From positions 1 through 64,000 of the forward strand of contig JBCCCR010000023.1 of assembly GCA_039033415.1 (NCBI GenBank): a stretch of 64,000 bases of DNA, read 5' to 3'. The translations under genes were made by a program, and so were the position numbers. The notes beneath the pieces were generated by a model that saw only the letters and a program-made list of their open reading frames with translations, was not told the origin of the DNA and searched no databases. This DNA is from Pseudomonadota bacterium (GTDB lineage: Bacteria; Pseudomonadota; Gammaproteobacteria; Xanthomonadales; SZUA-38). Numbering within the stretch: position 1 is the stretch's first letter; the number at the start of each line of letters is the position of its first letter. This document shows, piece after piece, positions 52,129-61,703 of the stretch.

Positions 52129-54870
52129 ATGAACGATCGAAGAACGTTAAGCCTGGCAGCAGCCGTTTGCACGCTGTTTTTTTGCCTACAACACCCCATT
52201 AGCTACGCGGTCCAGTGTGACGCCGACGACCCGGGTGCCGATCACGTGCTGCTCGGTGATCCCCGTGGTATCAGGACTGCGCTCACGGAAAATCGCTGCG
52301 CAGAATACATTCTGGGAGCCTCAGAGCACGCGATCGGGAACCCAATTTTTCTGCGGGACGTGGACGCACTGATTTCTGGAGGGTGGGCGTCCGGGTCGTT
52401 AGATAACGACAACCCAGAACAACTGGACGTGCCAACCGTGGTCGATATCGTGATCGGCAGAGGCTTCACGATCGAGGCCGATCCAACCGGGCCGCGTCGT
52501 ACGATCGTACTGGATAACCTGATCATCGAAGGTTCGGGTCGGCGGGATACACCGGAACGCGGCCGAGGTGGCGGAATCCTTGCTGACGGGCCAATCGACC
52601 TGTATCTAAGAAACGTCATCATCCGAGACAACTTCGCTATCACCGGTGGGGCGGTTCATCTGACTAACGGTGCTCGTTTGTTGAGCTATGACGACACCAA
52701 CCCGCCGGCGTTTTCCGCCGACACGGAGACTTTTTTGGCCGCCGGCGACACGCGTCGAGCCACCCGCAGCCACCTCTCAGGCAATACCGCTACGCATGGT
52801 GGGGGTATCTACTGTGACGGCGGGTCTTTCATCAACCTGCGCCAGGTCATGATTGAATCCAATATTGCGGAACGCTCGGGCGGTGGCGTATTTGCATCGA
52901 ACTGTGACGTGTCCGGTAGTGGCGTTTTTATCAACAGCAATGAGGCGGAGGAATTCACTGGTGGGGGCCTGTTTCTCAGGCACAGCACCATGGACCTGCG
53001 CGGCGGAACTGTTTTTAACAACGACGCAGGACAGCAGGCCGGCGGCATCTACCTCGGTGACTCCTCGGGTTACTGGCAGGGCAACATCAATGCCAATTCG
53101 GCTGCCCGAGGTGATGGTGGTGGAGTTTACTGCGAGGCGCCAGACGGCACTCGAAGCATCTTGATGCTAGGTCAGTCCAACATCAAAACGAACCGAGCGG
53201 CCCGGGCGGGTGGCGGCGTGTTCCTTTCTGACTGCACGCTAACCCATGACACGACCCGTTCCAATTACGCTATTGAGGTGGCAAACAACGCCGTCAACGA
53301 TGACTTCAGCGATCCGCTGGCGGTAACTGACAACGCCAATTTGCATGCCGGCGGTGGTCTGTTTGCCCGTCGGTCCAACGTTACCCTTGGCGACGTCGAC
53401 CAAAACATTGCTGTCCGCCTGTTCAGCAATCGCGTCAGCCAGCAGCGTGATAGCGATGGCAGCTTCAGGGACGTGGTCGAGAACCCGGTTCCGCCCCGCT
53501 TTCGGGAACTCGGTGCCTCTGGCGGCGCAATCGAGGTTCAGAACGGACGAGTTCGGCTCCAGAACTTTGAAATGCATGACAACCGGGCGCCAATCGGAGC
53601 CGCATTGGCGCTAACGGTTAATGGTGAAGCGGAGCTGCTCGCCGGTGAGGTCACGCAGAATCACGCAACCGGCCGCGATGTATCAGCCTACAGCAACAAC
53701 AGCTGCATCTCGGGTCAGGGAGCGCTCTATGCGGGCACGTTCAAGTTTCACCAGCTCCATGAGCGCCATCGTTTGACGTTGGACCGGGTTCACCTCGCCC
53801 GAAACCAGGGCTACGTCTGCAGCAACGTGTTTGTACTGAACGCCAGTTCGCTGTCGGTCAGACACGGTGACGCAAGCGTGATCAATTCAGCTTTCTTCGA
53901 AGATGCGGGAGATAGTGCCCGCTATGCCATCAATGTGGGTTCCGGCGGCCGTCTGGAAATGCGCCACTCCACCGTCGCGGTACAACCTTTCATTGCCGCG
54001 GTGGGAGACTCTCTCTTCGGCTATACCGGTGGCGCCGAATTCTCGCTCCACAACTCTCTTTTCTATATCCTCGGACGACCGCTATTCGGTAGCTCCCTAT
54101 CGCAGCGCTTCAACGCTCTCGACTTTCACTGTTCGGCATTTCCGGCACCCCTCGAAGAGTCCAGCGTGCTCGGAAGTTCGATCGATCGTTCCGTGGAAGA
54201 CTACATCGAGCTCGACCCGGACTTCGACCCGTTCGAGAACCTCGTTCAGGGCGATTTGCGGCTGGAAGAAGGCTCGCTCCCGGTCGATCGCTGCGCCCTG
54301 GCGCCGGAGCTTCAGCTGCAACACTTAGTAGACCTATCAAGCCAACCCCGACCGGTGGACAGTGGCCTCGGCGATCCGTTGCGAGTCTACGATGCTGGGG
54401 CTTATGAAAACCCAGTCGGGACTATCGTTCTTAGCAACGCGTCGGTCGACCTCCAGCAACCGGCACCCGCCACACTTTCAACCGAGGGAACGGAACTGCG
54501 GCTGATTGTCGATAACGTGGGACGAACCAATCAGGTCGATTCCTTGACCGTGAGCGGTGCCGACTCGTTTACTGACCTGGAATTCCTTGGGGTGGCAAGC
54601 GGCACAACCTCTCTCTGGTCTTGCACCAATCAAAATCAGCACGACCTGCTGTGCAACCTGAATCTCCAGCTCTTTTCGGGCAACCGGCACGTGCTGAGAT
54701 TTCTCGCTCGACCCAGCCCTGAGTCTGAGGAGGCCGAGATCACCGTCACCTTAACGACGCGGCAACCTGAGGTCACGCAAGACGACAATCACCTTGACGC
54801 CATTTTCGCCGTTACGAACGACAGCTTGCCGCCACCAGATCCTGAGATCTTTCGCGACAGCTTCGAATAG
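52129..54870 (+). CDS. Secreted right-handed beta-helix protein with F-R-D-S-F-E tail
   Basis: The ATG at 52129 follows GGAGAAG; 913 residues. Signal peptide (to about 26), then a long series of short parallel-helix rungs with GGAVHLTN, GGGIYCDGG, SGGGVFAS, TGGGLFLR and AGGIYLG repeats typical of Pmp/polymorphic-outer-membrane-like beta-helices (about 130-600). A later domain (about 770-890) contains an immunoglobulin-like DUF11-type stretch. The chain ends PDPEIFRDSFE, a tail shared with the proteins at 58084 and 60280. A hairpin follows the stop. Confidence 0.82.
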   Translation: MNDRRTLSLAAAVCTLFFCLQHPISYAVQCDADDPGADHVLLGDPRGIRTALTENRCAEYILGASEHAIGNPIFLRDVDALISGGWASGSLDNDNPEQLDVPTVVDIVIGRGFTIEADPTGPRRTIVLDNLIIEGSGRRDTPERGRGGGILADGPIDLYLRNVIIRDNFAITGGAVHLTNGARLLSYDDTNPPAFSADTETFLAAGDTRRATRSHLSGNTATHGGGIYCDGGSFINLRQVMIESNIAERSGGGVFASNCDVSGSGVFINSNEAEEFTGGGLFLRHSTMDLRGGTVFNNDAGQQAGGIYLGDSSGYWQGNINANSAARGDGGGVYCEAPDGTRSILMLGQSNIKTNRAARAGGGVFLSDCTLTHDTTRSNYAIEVANNAVNDDFSDPLAVTDNANLHAGGGLFARRSNVTLGDVDQNIAVRLFSNRVSQQRDSDGSFRDVVENPVPPRFRELGASGGAIEVQNGRVRLQNFEMHDNRAPIGAALALTVNGEAELLAGEVTQNHATGRDVSAYSNNSCISGQGALYAGTFKFHQLHERHRLTLDRVHLARNQGYVCSNVFVLNASSLSVRHGDASVINSAFFEDAGDSARYAINVGSGGRLEMRHSTVAVQPFIAAVGDSLFGYTGGAEFSLHNSLFYILGRPLFGSSLSQRFNALDFHCSAFPAPLEESSVLGSSIDRSVEDYIELDPDFDPFENLVQGDLRLEEGSLPVDRCALAPELQLQHLVDLSSQPRPVDSGLGDPLRVYDAGAYENPVGTIVLSNASVDLQQPAPATLSTEGTELRLIVDNVGRTNQVDSLTVSGADSFTDLEFLGVASGTTSLWSCTNQNQHDLLCNLNLQLFSGNRHVLRFLARPSPESEEAEITVTLTTRQPEVTQDDNHLDAIFAVTNDSLPPPDPEIFRDSFE

Positions 54871-54879
54871 ACCACTAAC

Positions 54880-54906
54880 CCGGGCCACCAACCATCGGTG
54901 GCCCGG
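54880..54906 (+). terminator. Terminator hairpin after the beta-helix gene
   Basis: CCGGGCCACC and GGTGGCCCGG form a 10-bp perfect stem with a 7-base loop, nine bases after the stop. No T run follows, so termination is probably partial or Rho-assisted. Confidence 0.65.
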
Positions 54907-54973
54907 CACCCATTGTGACCCGGCTCCCGCTGAGCCCCGTCTGCGAGTCACATAAGCCTGCTATAGTTTTCTC

Positions 54974-55543
54974 ATGGTTGCGTCGGGCCCAGATATCACC
55001 GCCCTGTTATCCCGCTACGGCGATGGCGACTCCGCTGCGCTGAGTGAGCTTATGCCGCTGGTCTACGGTGAGCTGAAGAAAATAGCCAGCCGCCAGCTGC
55101 GCGGCATGGGCGGGAACGGCCTGAACACCACCGGCCTGGTGAATGATCTATACATCAAGATCGCTTCACAGGATCCCCGAGCGGTGAACAACCGCGGCCA
55201 TTTTTATGCGCTGGCTGCGCGCGCCATGCGCAACCTCCTGGTTGATCATTTGCGTGCCCGCAGCGCCGCGAAACGCAACGACGGCGAGGCCCCTTTGCCG
55301 CTCGACGAGGAGCTGGCCGGCACACCCGATCTTGCAGCCTTCTGGCTCAATGTCGACGGCGCCCTAACCGAACTCAGCGAGAGAGATCCGCGGCTGGTCA
55401 AACTGCTGGAGTGCCGGGTATTTGGCGGCTACAGCTTTCAGGAAACCGCCGACGTCCTGGAGGTTTCCGTCCGAACCGTTGAACGAGACTGGATGCGAGC
55501 GAAGGCATGGCTGCGTGCGCGGCTGGATCGGGGCGAAGCCTGA
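54974..55543 (+). CDS. ECF-type RNA polymerase sigma factor (TIGR02999-like)
   Basis: 189 residues with region 2 (LMPLVYGELKKIASRQLRG, LNTTGLVNDLYIKI, HFYALAARAMRNLLVDHLRAR) and region 4 (VKLLECRVFGGYSFQETADVLEVSVRTVERDWMRAKAWL, landmark). These match the family of ECF sigma factors (Sigma70_ECF) paired with Ser/Thr kinases, as here. It may direct genes near it, including the secreted proteins around 52-61 kb; that is inference. Confidence 0.9.
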   Translation: MVASGPDITALLSRYGDGDSAALSELMPLVYGELKKIASRQLRGMGGNGLNTTGLVNDLYIKIASQDPRAVNNRGHFYALAARAMRNLLVDHLRARSAAKRNDGEAPLPLDEELAGTPDLAAFWLNVDGALTELSERDPRLVKLLECRVFGGYSFQETADVLEVSVRTVERDWMRAKAWLRARLDRGEA

Positions 55544-55619
55544 AACGTCGGTCGTGGCGGAATTGCGGCCGTAATTCGATAACTACTGTAGGCCAACTGA
55601 TCCCGCTAGAAACAAGAGC

Positions 55620-58061
55620 ATGTCAACCGTATTCGACGACTGGCAAACGCTGAACCCGCTCCTGGAGCAGGCGCTAGCGCTACCCAAAGACCAGCAGCAG
55701 GATTTTGTGAGTTCCGTGGAAGACAGGAGCCTGCGCCAGCAGCTTGCCACGTTATTGAAGGCAGCCTATGAGGAATCCACGTTCATCAGCCGCGGCGGCG
55801 CGTTTGCGGGAGACCTAGGGGACGAGCTGGTCGAGGATTTGACCCGCGGTCGCGACCCCGAGCCCAAGCGTGTCGGGGCTTATCTGCTGGTTCGTGAAGT
55901 AGGTCGCGGAGGGATGGCGCAGGTTTTCCTGGGGCGCCGTGCCGACGGGCTCTACGATCAGGAGGTGGCCATCAAAATTATGTGGCCAGGGCTCATCCGC
56001 GGAGATCTCCTGGATCGTTTTGAGCGTGAACGTCAGATTCTTGCGCAGCTAACCAGCCCTCACGTTGCAAGACTATTGGATGGCGGCGTAACCGAAGACG
56101 GCCGGCCGTGGCTGGCGATGGAGTACACCCCCGGCGAACGCATCGATAGATTCTGCGAAGCGAACGGGCTAACCGTTCCTCAGCGGATCGCTCTGGTTCG
56201 GGACGTGATGGGGGCCGTGGCGGCAGCTCATCGCCTGGGCGTCATCCATCGCGATATCAAGCCCGCGAATATCCTCGTTGAGCCCGATGGCAACCCTCGC
56301 CTGTTGGATTTTGGGATCGCCAAGCAGCTCAATCAGGGAGACGCAGAAACCGTCACCGATGCGCGGGTTCTAACCCCACAGTACGCCAGCCCGGAACAAA
56401 TCCAGGGGCAGCCGGTGAGCCGGGAGTCAGATGTCTACCAGTTAGGTCTACTGCTGTTCGAACTCCTCACGGGCGAACGCCCGTTCGCCGCCGCAAACAC
56501 CACGCCGCTCGACTGGCAGCGCCGAATGCTGGAAGAGCTCCCTCCCCGACCGAGCCGGGTGGCAAAAAACACTGGCCAACACCTGTCGCCCGACCTCGAT
56601 GCGGTTGTCCTCAGGGCGCTCGACAAAGATCCCGCCGTGCGCTACTCCTCGGTCGAAGACTTTTCCCGTGATCTCGATCATTACCTGCGGGGGCTGCCGG
56701 TGGATGCCCGAGCCGGGCGAAAGCTATATCGCGCTCGCAAGTTTGTCGCTCGCCATCGCTGGGCGGCCGCCGGAGCCACACTCGTGTTTTTGCTCCTGTT
56801 CGGCTGGGGCGCAAGTATGACCTGGCAGGCCCGTCAGATAGAGCTCGAGCGCGACGCGGTGCGCCTGGAGGCGGCCAAGGCGGCCGAGATGGCGCGCTTT
56901 ATGACCGATCTGTTTGAGTACGCCTCACCGGGTGTCACGCAGGGCCAGCCGCTGTCGATTCGAGCAATGGTTGATCGCGGTGCTGATCAGCTCGCCGCAA
57001 GGCTGGACAACCAGGATACGCTTAAGGCCGACATGCAGGAGGCGCTGGGGCGGATTTACACAACGCTGGGCGAGTTCGACGCGGCGATCGCCCAATTTGA
57101 CCAGGCAGCGCAGCTGCGATCTGAGCTTCCACAGCCGACCGTTGACCACGCCGATTTTCTTGAGGCGCGCGCCGCCGCGTTGCGCGGTGCCGGCGAGTTT
57201 GAGCCGGCACTGGCGCTCCTGGGCGAGGTGCTTACGATTCGCGTCGCAACGTTTGGTGAGCAGTCCGTCGCCGTGGCCCAAACCCACAGTTCTCTCGGGG
57301 ACACTTACGCGGAATACGGCAAGACCGCCGAATCCAGCGAACACTACCGCCAGGCGCTTGAGCTTCGGGAACGGCTGCTGCCGGAAGACGATCTGTCGCT
57401 GGCGATGTCCAGAGGGGATTACGGCATTGTGCTGCATCGGCAGGGGCTCGCTGAACAGGCCGCCCCCTACTACGAGCTTGCGCTGAAGATCCAGGAGCCC
57501 AGACTGGGGGCGTCACATCCGTCGACGCTGGACACGCTGCGCAACCTGGCGGTGGTGCAGTGGAGCCTCGGCAAAAATATCCGAGCACGGGAACTGCTGC
57601 TCGAGGTATTGGACCGCGAGCAGGCCATTTACGAAAAAGACCACCCACGCATGTCTTTCACGTTGGGATTTCTCGCCCGAGTTGCCGAGGACGAGGGCGA
57701 GCTGGGCCAAGCCGAAGACTACTGGCGACAAACCTACCGAGTGATGGCCAACACCTATTCAGCCGATCATCTGGTCACCGCTGGAGCCGAGCATGCCTTG
57801 GGTGAGGTCCTGCTGAGGCAGGGCAAACTCGACGAATCCTGCGGGCGCCTGGAAAACGCGCTCAAAATCCGCCTCACCGAACTCAGCGACGAAGAGAGAC
57901 GAGTAAATCAATCGCGTGTGCAGCTCGCTTTGTGCCAGGCCCAACGCGGCGAGTTCGCCGCGTCAGCCCAGCACCTGACGGCGGCTGAGCCACATCTGAC
58001 GTCCGACGCTGATCGAGCAGCGGCTGAACACGTTCGAAGCTTGCTCGCCGCTCGCCGGTAG
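55620..58061 (+). CDS. Membrane Ser/Thr protein kinase with TPR C-terminus
   Basis: 813 residues. Kinase domain about 87-355: glycine loop GRGGMAQVF, lysine in VAIKIM (Lys119), catalytic HRDIKPAN (210-217) and DFG (230-232). A single membrane helix (about 380-400, WAAAGATLVFLLLFGWGASM) separates it from a periplasmic part with TPR-like repeats (DAAIAQFDQAAQLR, EHYRQALELRERLL, APYYELALKIQEPRLG). This kinase-TM-TPR layout is standard for partners of the neighbouring sigma type. It would sense something outside the membrane and phosphorylate the sigma or a target; the signal is unknown. Confidence 0.92.
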   Translation: MSTVFDDWQTLNPLLEQALALPKDQQQDFVSSVEDRSLRQQLATLLKAAYEESTFISRGGAFAGDLGDELVEDLTRGRDPEPKRVGAYLLVREVGRGGMAQVFLGRRADGLYDQEVAIKIMWPGLIRGDLLDRFERERQILAQLTSPHVARLLDGGVTEDGRPWLAMEYTPGERIDRFCEANGLTVPQRIALVRDVMGAVAAAHRLGVIHRDIKPANILVEPDGNPRLLDFGIAKQLNQGDAETVTDARVLTPQYASPEQIQGQPVSRESDVYQLGLLLFELLTGERPFAAANTTPLDWQRRMLEELPPRPSRVAKNTGQHLSPDLDAVVLRALDKDPAVRYSSVEDFSRDLDHYLRGLPVDARAGRKLYRARKFVARHRWAAAGATLVFLLLFGWGASMTWQARQIELERDAVRLEAAKAAEMARFMTDLFEYASPGVTQGQPLSIRAMVDRGADQLAARLDNQDTLKADMQEALGRIYTTLGEFDAAIAQFDQAAQLRSELPQPTVDHADFLEARAAALRGAGEFEPALALLGEVLTIRVATFGEQSVAVAQTHSSLGDTYAEYGKTAESSEHYRQALELRERLLPEDDLSLAMSRGDYGIVLHRQGLAEQAAPYYELALKIQEPRLGASHPSTLDTLRNLAVVQWSLGKNIRARELLLEVLDREQAIYEKDHPRMSFTLGFLARVAEDEGELGQAEDYWRQTYRVMANTYSADHLVTAGAEHALGEVLLRQGKLDESCGRLENALKIRLTELSDEERRVNQSRVQLALCQAQRGEFAASAQHLTAAEPHLTSDADRAAAEHVRSLLAARR

Positions 58062-58083
58062 GCTCTGGCTCAATGATGTATCC

Positions 58084-60096
58084 CTAGCGTCCGGGTGGTT
58101 GCGCTTCAAAGCCGTCACGAAAGATGCTTTCGGGATCTGCACTGCCCATGACCGATATCGGATCGGACAACTCAGACGTGTTGCCGTCGGCGTCAGTGGC
58201 GGTGGCCACGACCACATCCCCGACCATAACGGGCAGAAGCGGCGAGATCGCGATAGACCGCAGCGTCTGAGCGTCAGACAGCGGATAAGCGTCTCGCCCG
58301 AGAAGCCTGGCGCCCTCCTCCCCGTCTGCGTCGACCAGAAAGAACTCGACGGTCAGCGGGTAAGCGCTGTTGGCCGGAGCCGAGTCGACCAGGTAGCTGT
58401 AGGTGAGCAGCATGTCGCCGTCCCCAACCACGCTAGAGAACTCCGGGTAGTTCTGCAGATTGTTGGCGCCGGCGTCAGCGTCACCTGGGTCGTTGAGGTT
58501 GCGCCCGTCATTGCCGATGTCGATTTCCGCGGTCACGTTCCCAAATACCTGGTTGCCGAGAAGCGCGTTGTTCTGGCCTTCAATCTCAAGACCCAGATCA
58601 CCGTTGAAGGCCACCACGTTGGCGTCTGTGAGCTCGCTACCGCCGATGGTATTGTCCCGCGTGTCAGAACCCGTATCGATGCCGTCAGCGCCATTGCCGA
58701 GCATGAGCAATCCGCTGCGGTCAGTGCCGACGAAGTTGCGGCGTACCCGATTGTCGAAGGAAACGTCAAAGAGCAAAATTCCGTCATTCGCGTTAGCGCT
58801 TACCACGTTGTCGGCAATCAAATTATCACTGGCGTCCTGAATGAAAACACCGTTGTTTTCGTTGCCGAGCGGCGTGATTCCGTCAGCACCAACCCCAATC
58901 AGGTTGCCGATAACGTCATTGCTGTTTGTTCGCTGAATAGAAATACCCTGCAGTCCATTGTCGGCCAGCACGTTACCCGCGCCCTCCGCAGGGCCTCCGA
59001 CAACGTTGCCGGTCGTAAAAAGCGCAATCCCGGAGGCCCCATTGCCTCGCGGCAGCAAGCCGGTCGCGTCCGTTCCGATCAAATTCCCCTGAATGATCGT
59101 ATCGTTGGCGTTATTAAAGACCTGGACACCGTCACCCTCGTTAGCACCGATCACGTTACCCTCGCCAGGTGCAGTCCCGCCGATACGGGTCCCTGGGGCA
59201 TTGCTTAGAAGGATGCCTGGCCCAATACCGCCGCCCGACGGACCGAAAAACTCCACGTTGGGCACCGGGGTGGTTCCATCCGCACCGATGCCAATGAAGT
59301 TACCGATCACCAGGTTTTCGTTTGCCGGGTTAGCCTCAAGTACCAAGCCGGCACCACCATTGCCCACGATAATATTGTCGCGAACGACCGATCCGGTTGT
59401 TCCCCTGAGGTTGACACCAAAAACGGTGTTTCCCAACGCGGTGTTGCCGCTGATATCGGAACCCACCCGATTGCCCGCGATCAGCACATTGCTGGTGTTT
59501 TGCACAAACAGGCCGTCCAGGCCGCTGGCGGCGATAACGTTGCCGACGCTGCCGATGCTTTCCCCGATGACGTGGTCGCTGCCGCCCACAACACTCATTC
59601 CCAATTCGTCATTACCGATGCCCTGAGTGCCCGTCGCATCCGTGCCGAGGAAGCTGCAGGTGAGCGTAAAACGGTCTGAGGTTCGGACCCTGATCGCTTC
59701 CAGCGGCGCTGAGTACACGCTGAATCCTTTGATCGTTACGTCGTCACCCTGAACCAAAAATCCGACTCCGCCAGCCTGCATTGCATCGACCGATACGTTC
59801 AGGGTTGGCGGCCAGGCGCTGCAGTCGCTGCCTGGCTGGGTGCCGGCGTCGACGACGATCTCCCCTGCCAGCGTTGGCAACGCCCCGGCAAGCAGTATCA
59901 CGTGCGGCCCCGACCCCGGTATCGCAAAAACCACCTCATCGCTGCCGGCAGCCGCGTTCGCGTCCGCAATCGCCTGACGCAGCGTCCCGGGGCCAGCGTC
60001 CGCGGTGCTGGTCACGGTGAACGTGGCCGCGTTGGTTAAGCTCGCCAGCGACAGCGCCGCCAGGCTGGTCAGTGTTCTAAAAATCCCGCCGGCCAT
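58084..60096 (-). CDS. Secreted parallel beta-helix protein with F-R-D-G-F-E tail
   Basis: The ATG at 60096 has GAGGAG seven bases upstream and opens the signal peptide MAGGIFRTLTSLAALSLASLTNA; 670 residues. An N-terminal FTVTSTADAGPGTLRQAIADAN block is typical of secreted beta-helices. Many rungs of the form NVIGANEGDGVQVFNNANDTI-, GNLIGTDATGLLPRGN and NLIGVGADGITPLGNENNG follow (about 80-520, landmarks). A late region with YPLTVEFFLVDADGEEG precedes the end ADPESIFRDGFEAQPPGR. The tail is shared with two neighbours. Probably an adhesin or polysaccharide-acting protein. Confidence 0.83.
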   Translation of the reverse strand: MAGGIFRTLTSLAALSLASLTNAATFTVTSTADAGPGTLRQAIADANAAAGSDEVVFAIPGSGPHVILLAGALPTLAGEIVVDAGTQPGSDCSAWPPTLNVSVDAMQAGGVGFLVQGDDVTIKGFSVYSAPLEAIRVRTSDRFTLTCSFLGTDATGTQGIGNDELGMSVVGGSDHVIGESIGSVGNVIAASGLDGLFVQNTSNVLIAGNRVGSDISGNTALGNTVFGVNLRGTTGSVVRDNIIVGNGGAGLVLEANPANENLVIGNFIGIGADGTTPVPNVEFFGPSGGGIGPGILLSNAPGTRIGGTAPGEGNVIGANEGDGVQVFNNANDTIIQGNLIGTDATGLLPRGNGASGIALFTTGNVVGGPAEGAGNVLADNGLQGISIQRTNSNDVIGNLIGVGADGITPLGNENNGVFIQDASDNLIADNVVSANANDGILLFDVSFDNRVRRNFVGTDRSGLLMLGNGADGIDTGSDTRDNTIGGSELTDANVVAFNGDLGLEIEGQNNALLGNQVFGNVTAEIDIGNDGRNLNDPGDADAGANNLQNYPEFSSVVGDGDMLLTYSYLVDSAPANSAYPLTVEFFLVDADGEEGARLLGRDAYPLSDAQTLRSIAISPLLPVMVGDVVVATATDADGNTSELSDPISVMGSADPESIFRDGFEAQPPGR

Positions 60097-60279
60097 CGCC
60101 TGGCTCCTCGCTTCAGTCTCTAGTGTTAGAGGCGAAAGCGGCAAAGAAACCGGATCAAGGTTGGTCCAGTTTTTTCGCCAACGGGGCGACGAAACCTATG
60201 CCTGAACGTGAGCCAATCGATTTCCAGTTGGGAACGGGCTGTGGCCGCGAGCAGGCCGTGCCCCGAAGGATTCCACGGG

Positions 60280-61512
60280 TCACTCAAAGCCGTCTCTGAA
60301 AACGGCGTCTCCGAGCAATACGATATCCACATTCCGAATCTCGACAGGGCCCAGCGGGGAAACCTCAATAATCTGTTCTGGAAAGTTCTCCGACACGACC
60401 GTCAGCTCGATCGGCGTTCCGGCCGTTACGAGCGAGCTATATTCGCCGCTCAGCGGATTTGAAGCGGTGATCTGATTGGTACTGGTAAAGATGACTGTTC
60501 CCACCGGTCCGCCATCACCATCACTGACGTTGCCGGTGATTCGCGCGCCGAGCTGATTGAATTCCGAAATGTTCATGAAAACGTCATAGGGAAACTCGTT
60601 GCCGTTTAACCCGAAACATTCACGGATGCGGATCAGCACCACCTCGCTGTTTTGAGTTACCCCAAGACCGGCGTCGACAATTTCTCGTCCGACCGGGATC
60701 GGTACGCCGTTGGGCGCGCACTCGTTGAATTCCGCCAGCGGTTCGGCGTTGGGATCGACAACGCGCGTCGCGTCAAAGATCTGCACATTCGGGGTGATCT
60801 GACTACCGTCACCGCAGATTCCTTCGCAGACATCAAACGCAAAGATACCGTTATTGAGCCGAAAGATGATCCAGTCCTCGTCGTCCTCTGCGTGGAACCA
60901 GTGTCGATCAGATCGTCGCGTCGTGTCAGCAGCGTTGCTGTCCGGAAACCGGGCCCTCAGCGGTGTATCGTCAACCTCGAAGCGATCGAGTTCAGGCAAC
61001 GGCTGTCCGGTCGTCGTTATGACGAATCCGTCTCGCCGCCCGCCTGGACGGACGTCGTTCAATCCGTCGCGATAAACATCATCCTCAATTTCGAGTAGAT
61101 AGGTTGCGGGCGTCGGGGCATTGACCGCCAAATCAAAAGCAATCGTACCGAGGGAGAGGTCGGGGATTTCAGGCCCACTGGCGACACCTTGGATCCGAAT
61201 CGCCACGCCAATAACCTCGCAAGTGACAACGACGTTTGCAGGCCGCCCAAGACTCCCGCCGCACCGCGTTAGGCTGGGAACCAGATTGATGGTGTCAAAC
61301 CGGATGAACGCTTCAAAAACGTCCACACCACTCCCGGTGCCTTCGTAGTCAACGTCGATGGATACCCGACTGCCGGGTTCTCCCTCCGTCGACCCGAGCT
61401 GGAGCGCCGGTGCCGCCGCCGCATCCTGCCGCCAAAACGCCATGGCCACCACCAGCACAACCGTCAGTTTGAACTTCACGGGAGATTTTTGAAGGGAGCT
61501 GACGGGTTGCAC
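60280..61512 (-). CDS. Secreted cohesin-like protein ending in F-R-D-G-F-E
   Basis: GTG 61512 is used here; a second GTG at 61479 starts a shorter peptide KFKLTVVLVVAMAF. About 410 residues with signal peptide, an N-terminal cohesin-like fold (LQLGSTEGEPGSRVSIDVDYEG, VDVFEAFIRFDTINL), a middle DWIIFRLNNGIFAFDVCEG and a C-terminal carboxypeptidase-regulatory-like region (ARITGNVSDGDGGPVGTVIFTS). The last residues are LGDAVFRDGFE. A periplasmic or surface binding role is inferred. Confidence 0.78.
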   Translation of the reverse strand: MQPVSSLQKSPVKFKLTVVLVVAMAFWRQDAAAAPALQLGSTEGEPGSRVSIDVDYEGTGSGVDVFEAFIRFDTINLVPSLTRCGGSLGRPANVVVTCEVIGVAIRIQGVASGPEIPDLSLGTIAFDLAVNAPTPATYLLEIEDDVYRDGLNDVRPGGRRDGFVITTTGQPLPELDRFEVDDTPLRARFPDSNAADTTRRSDRHWFHAEDDEDWIIFRLNNGIFAFDVCEGICGDGSQITPNVQIFDATRVVDPNAEPLAEFNECAPNGVPIPVGREIVDAGLGVTQNSEVVLIRIRECFGLNGNEFPYDVFMNISEFNQLGARITGNVSDGDGGPVGTVIFTSTNQITASNPLSGEYSSLVTAGTPIELTVVSENFPEQIIEVSPLGPVEIRNVDIVLLGDAVFRDGFE

Positions 61513-61703
61513 GGCCTGCCTGCGGATCGGTGGGCAGTCTTAAGATTTAGCACACCAACCCCGGGCTGGCGAGGCGAACGGACAGAAAACCTGCGATGGA
61601 TGGAGCTGAAACAGGATTGCCCTTGCACTAAAATCCGAATACCGGTTTCTGCGGGCATCGTGATGCGGCGCCCGGCCCAAATTTTCATGCTACGGAGAAT
61701 CCC

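Noticed and set aside
60152-60175. A 6-bp stem followed by TTTTTT reading on the plus strand
   Set aside because: No plus-strand gene ends near it; it falls upstream of a minus-strand gene, so it is unlikely to be a working terminator.
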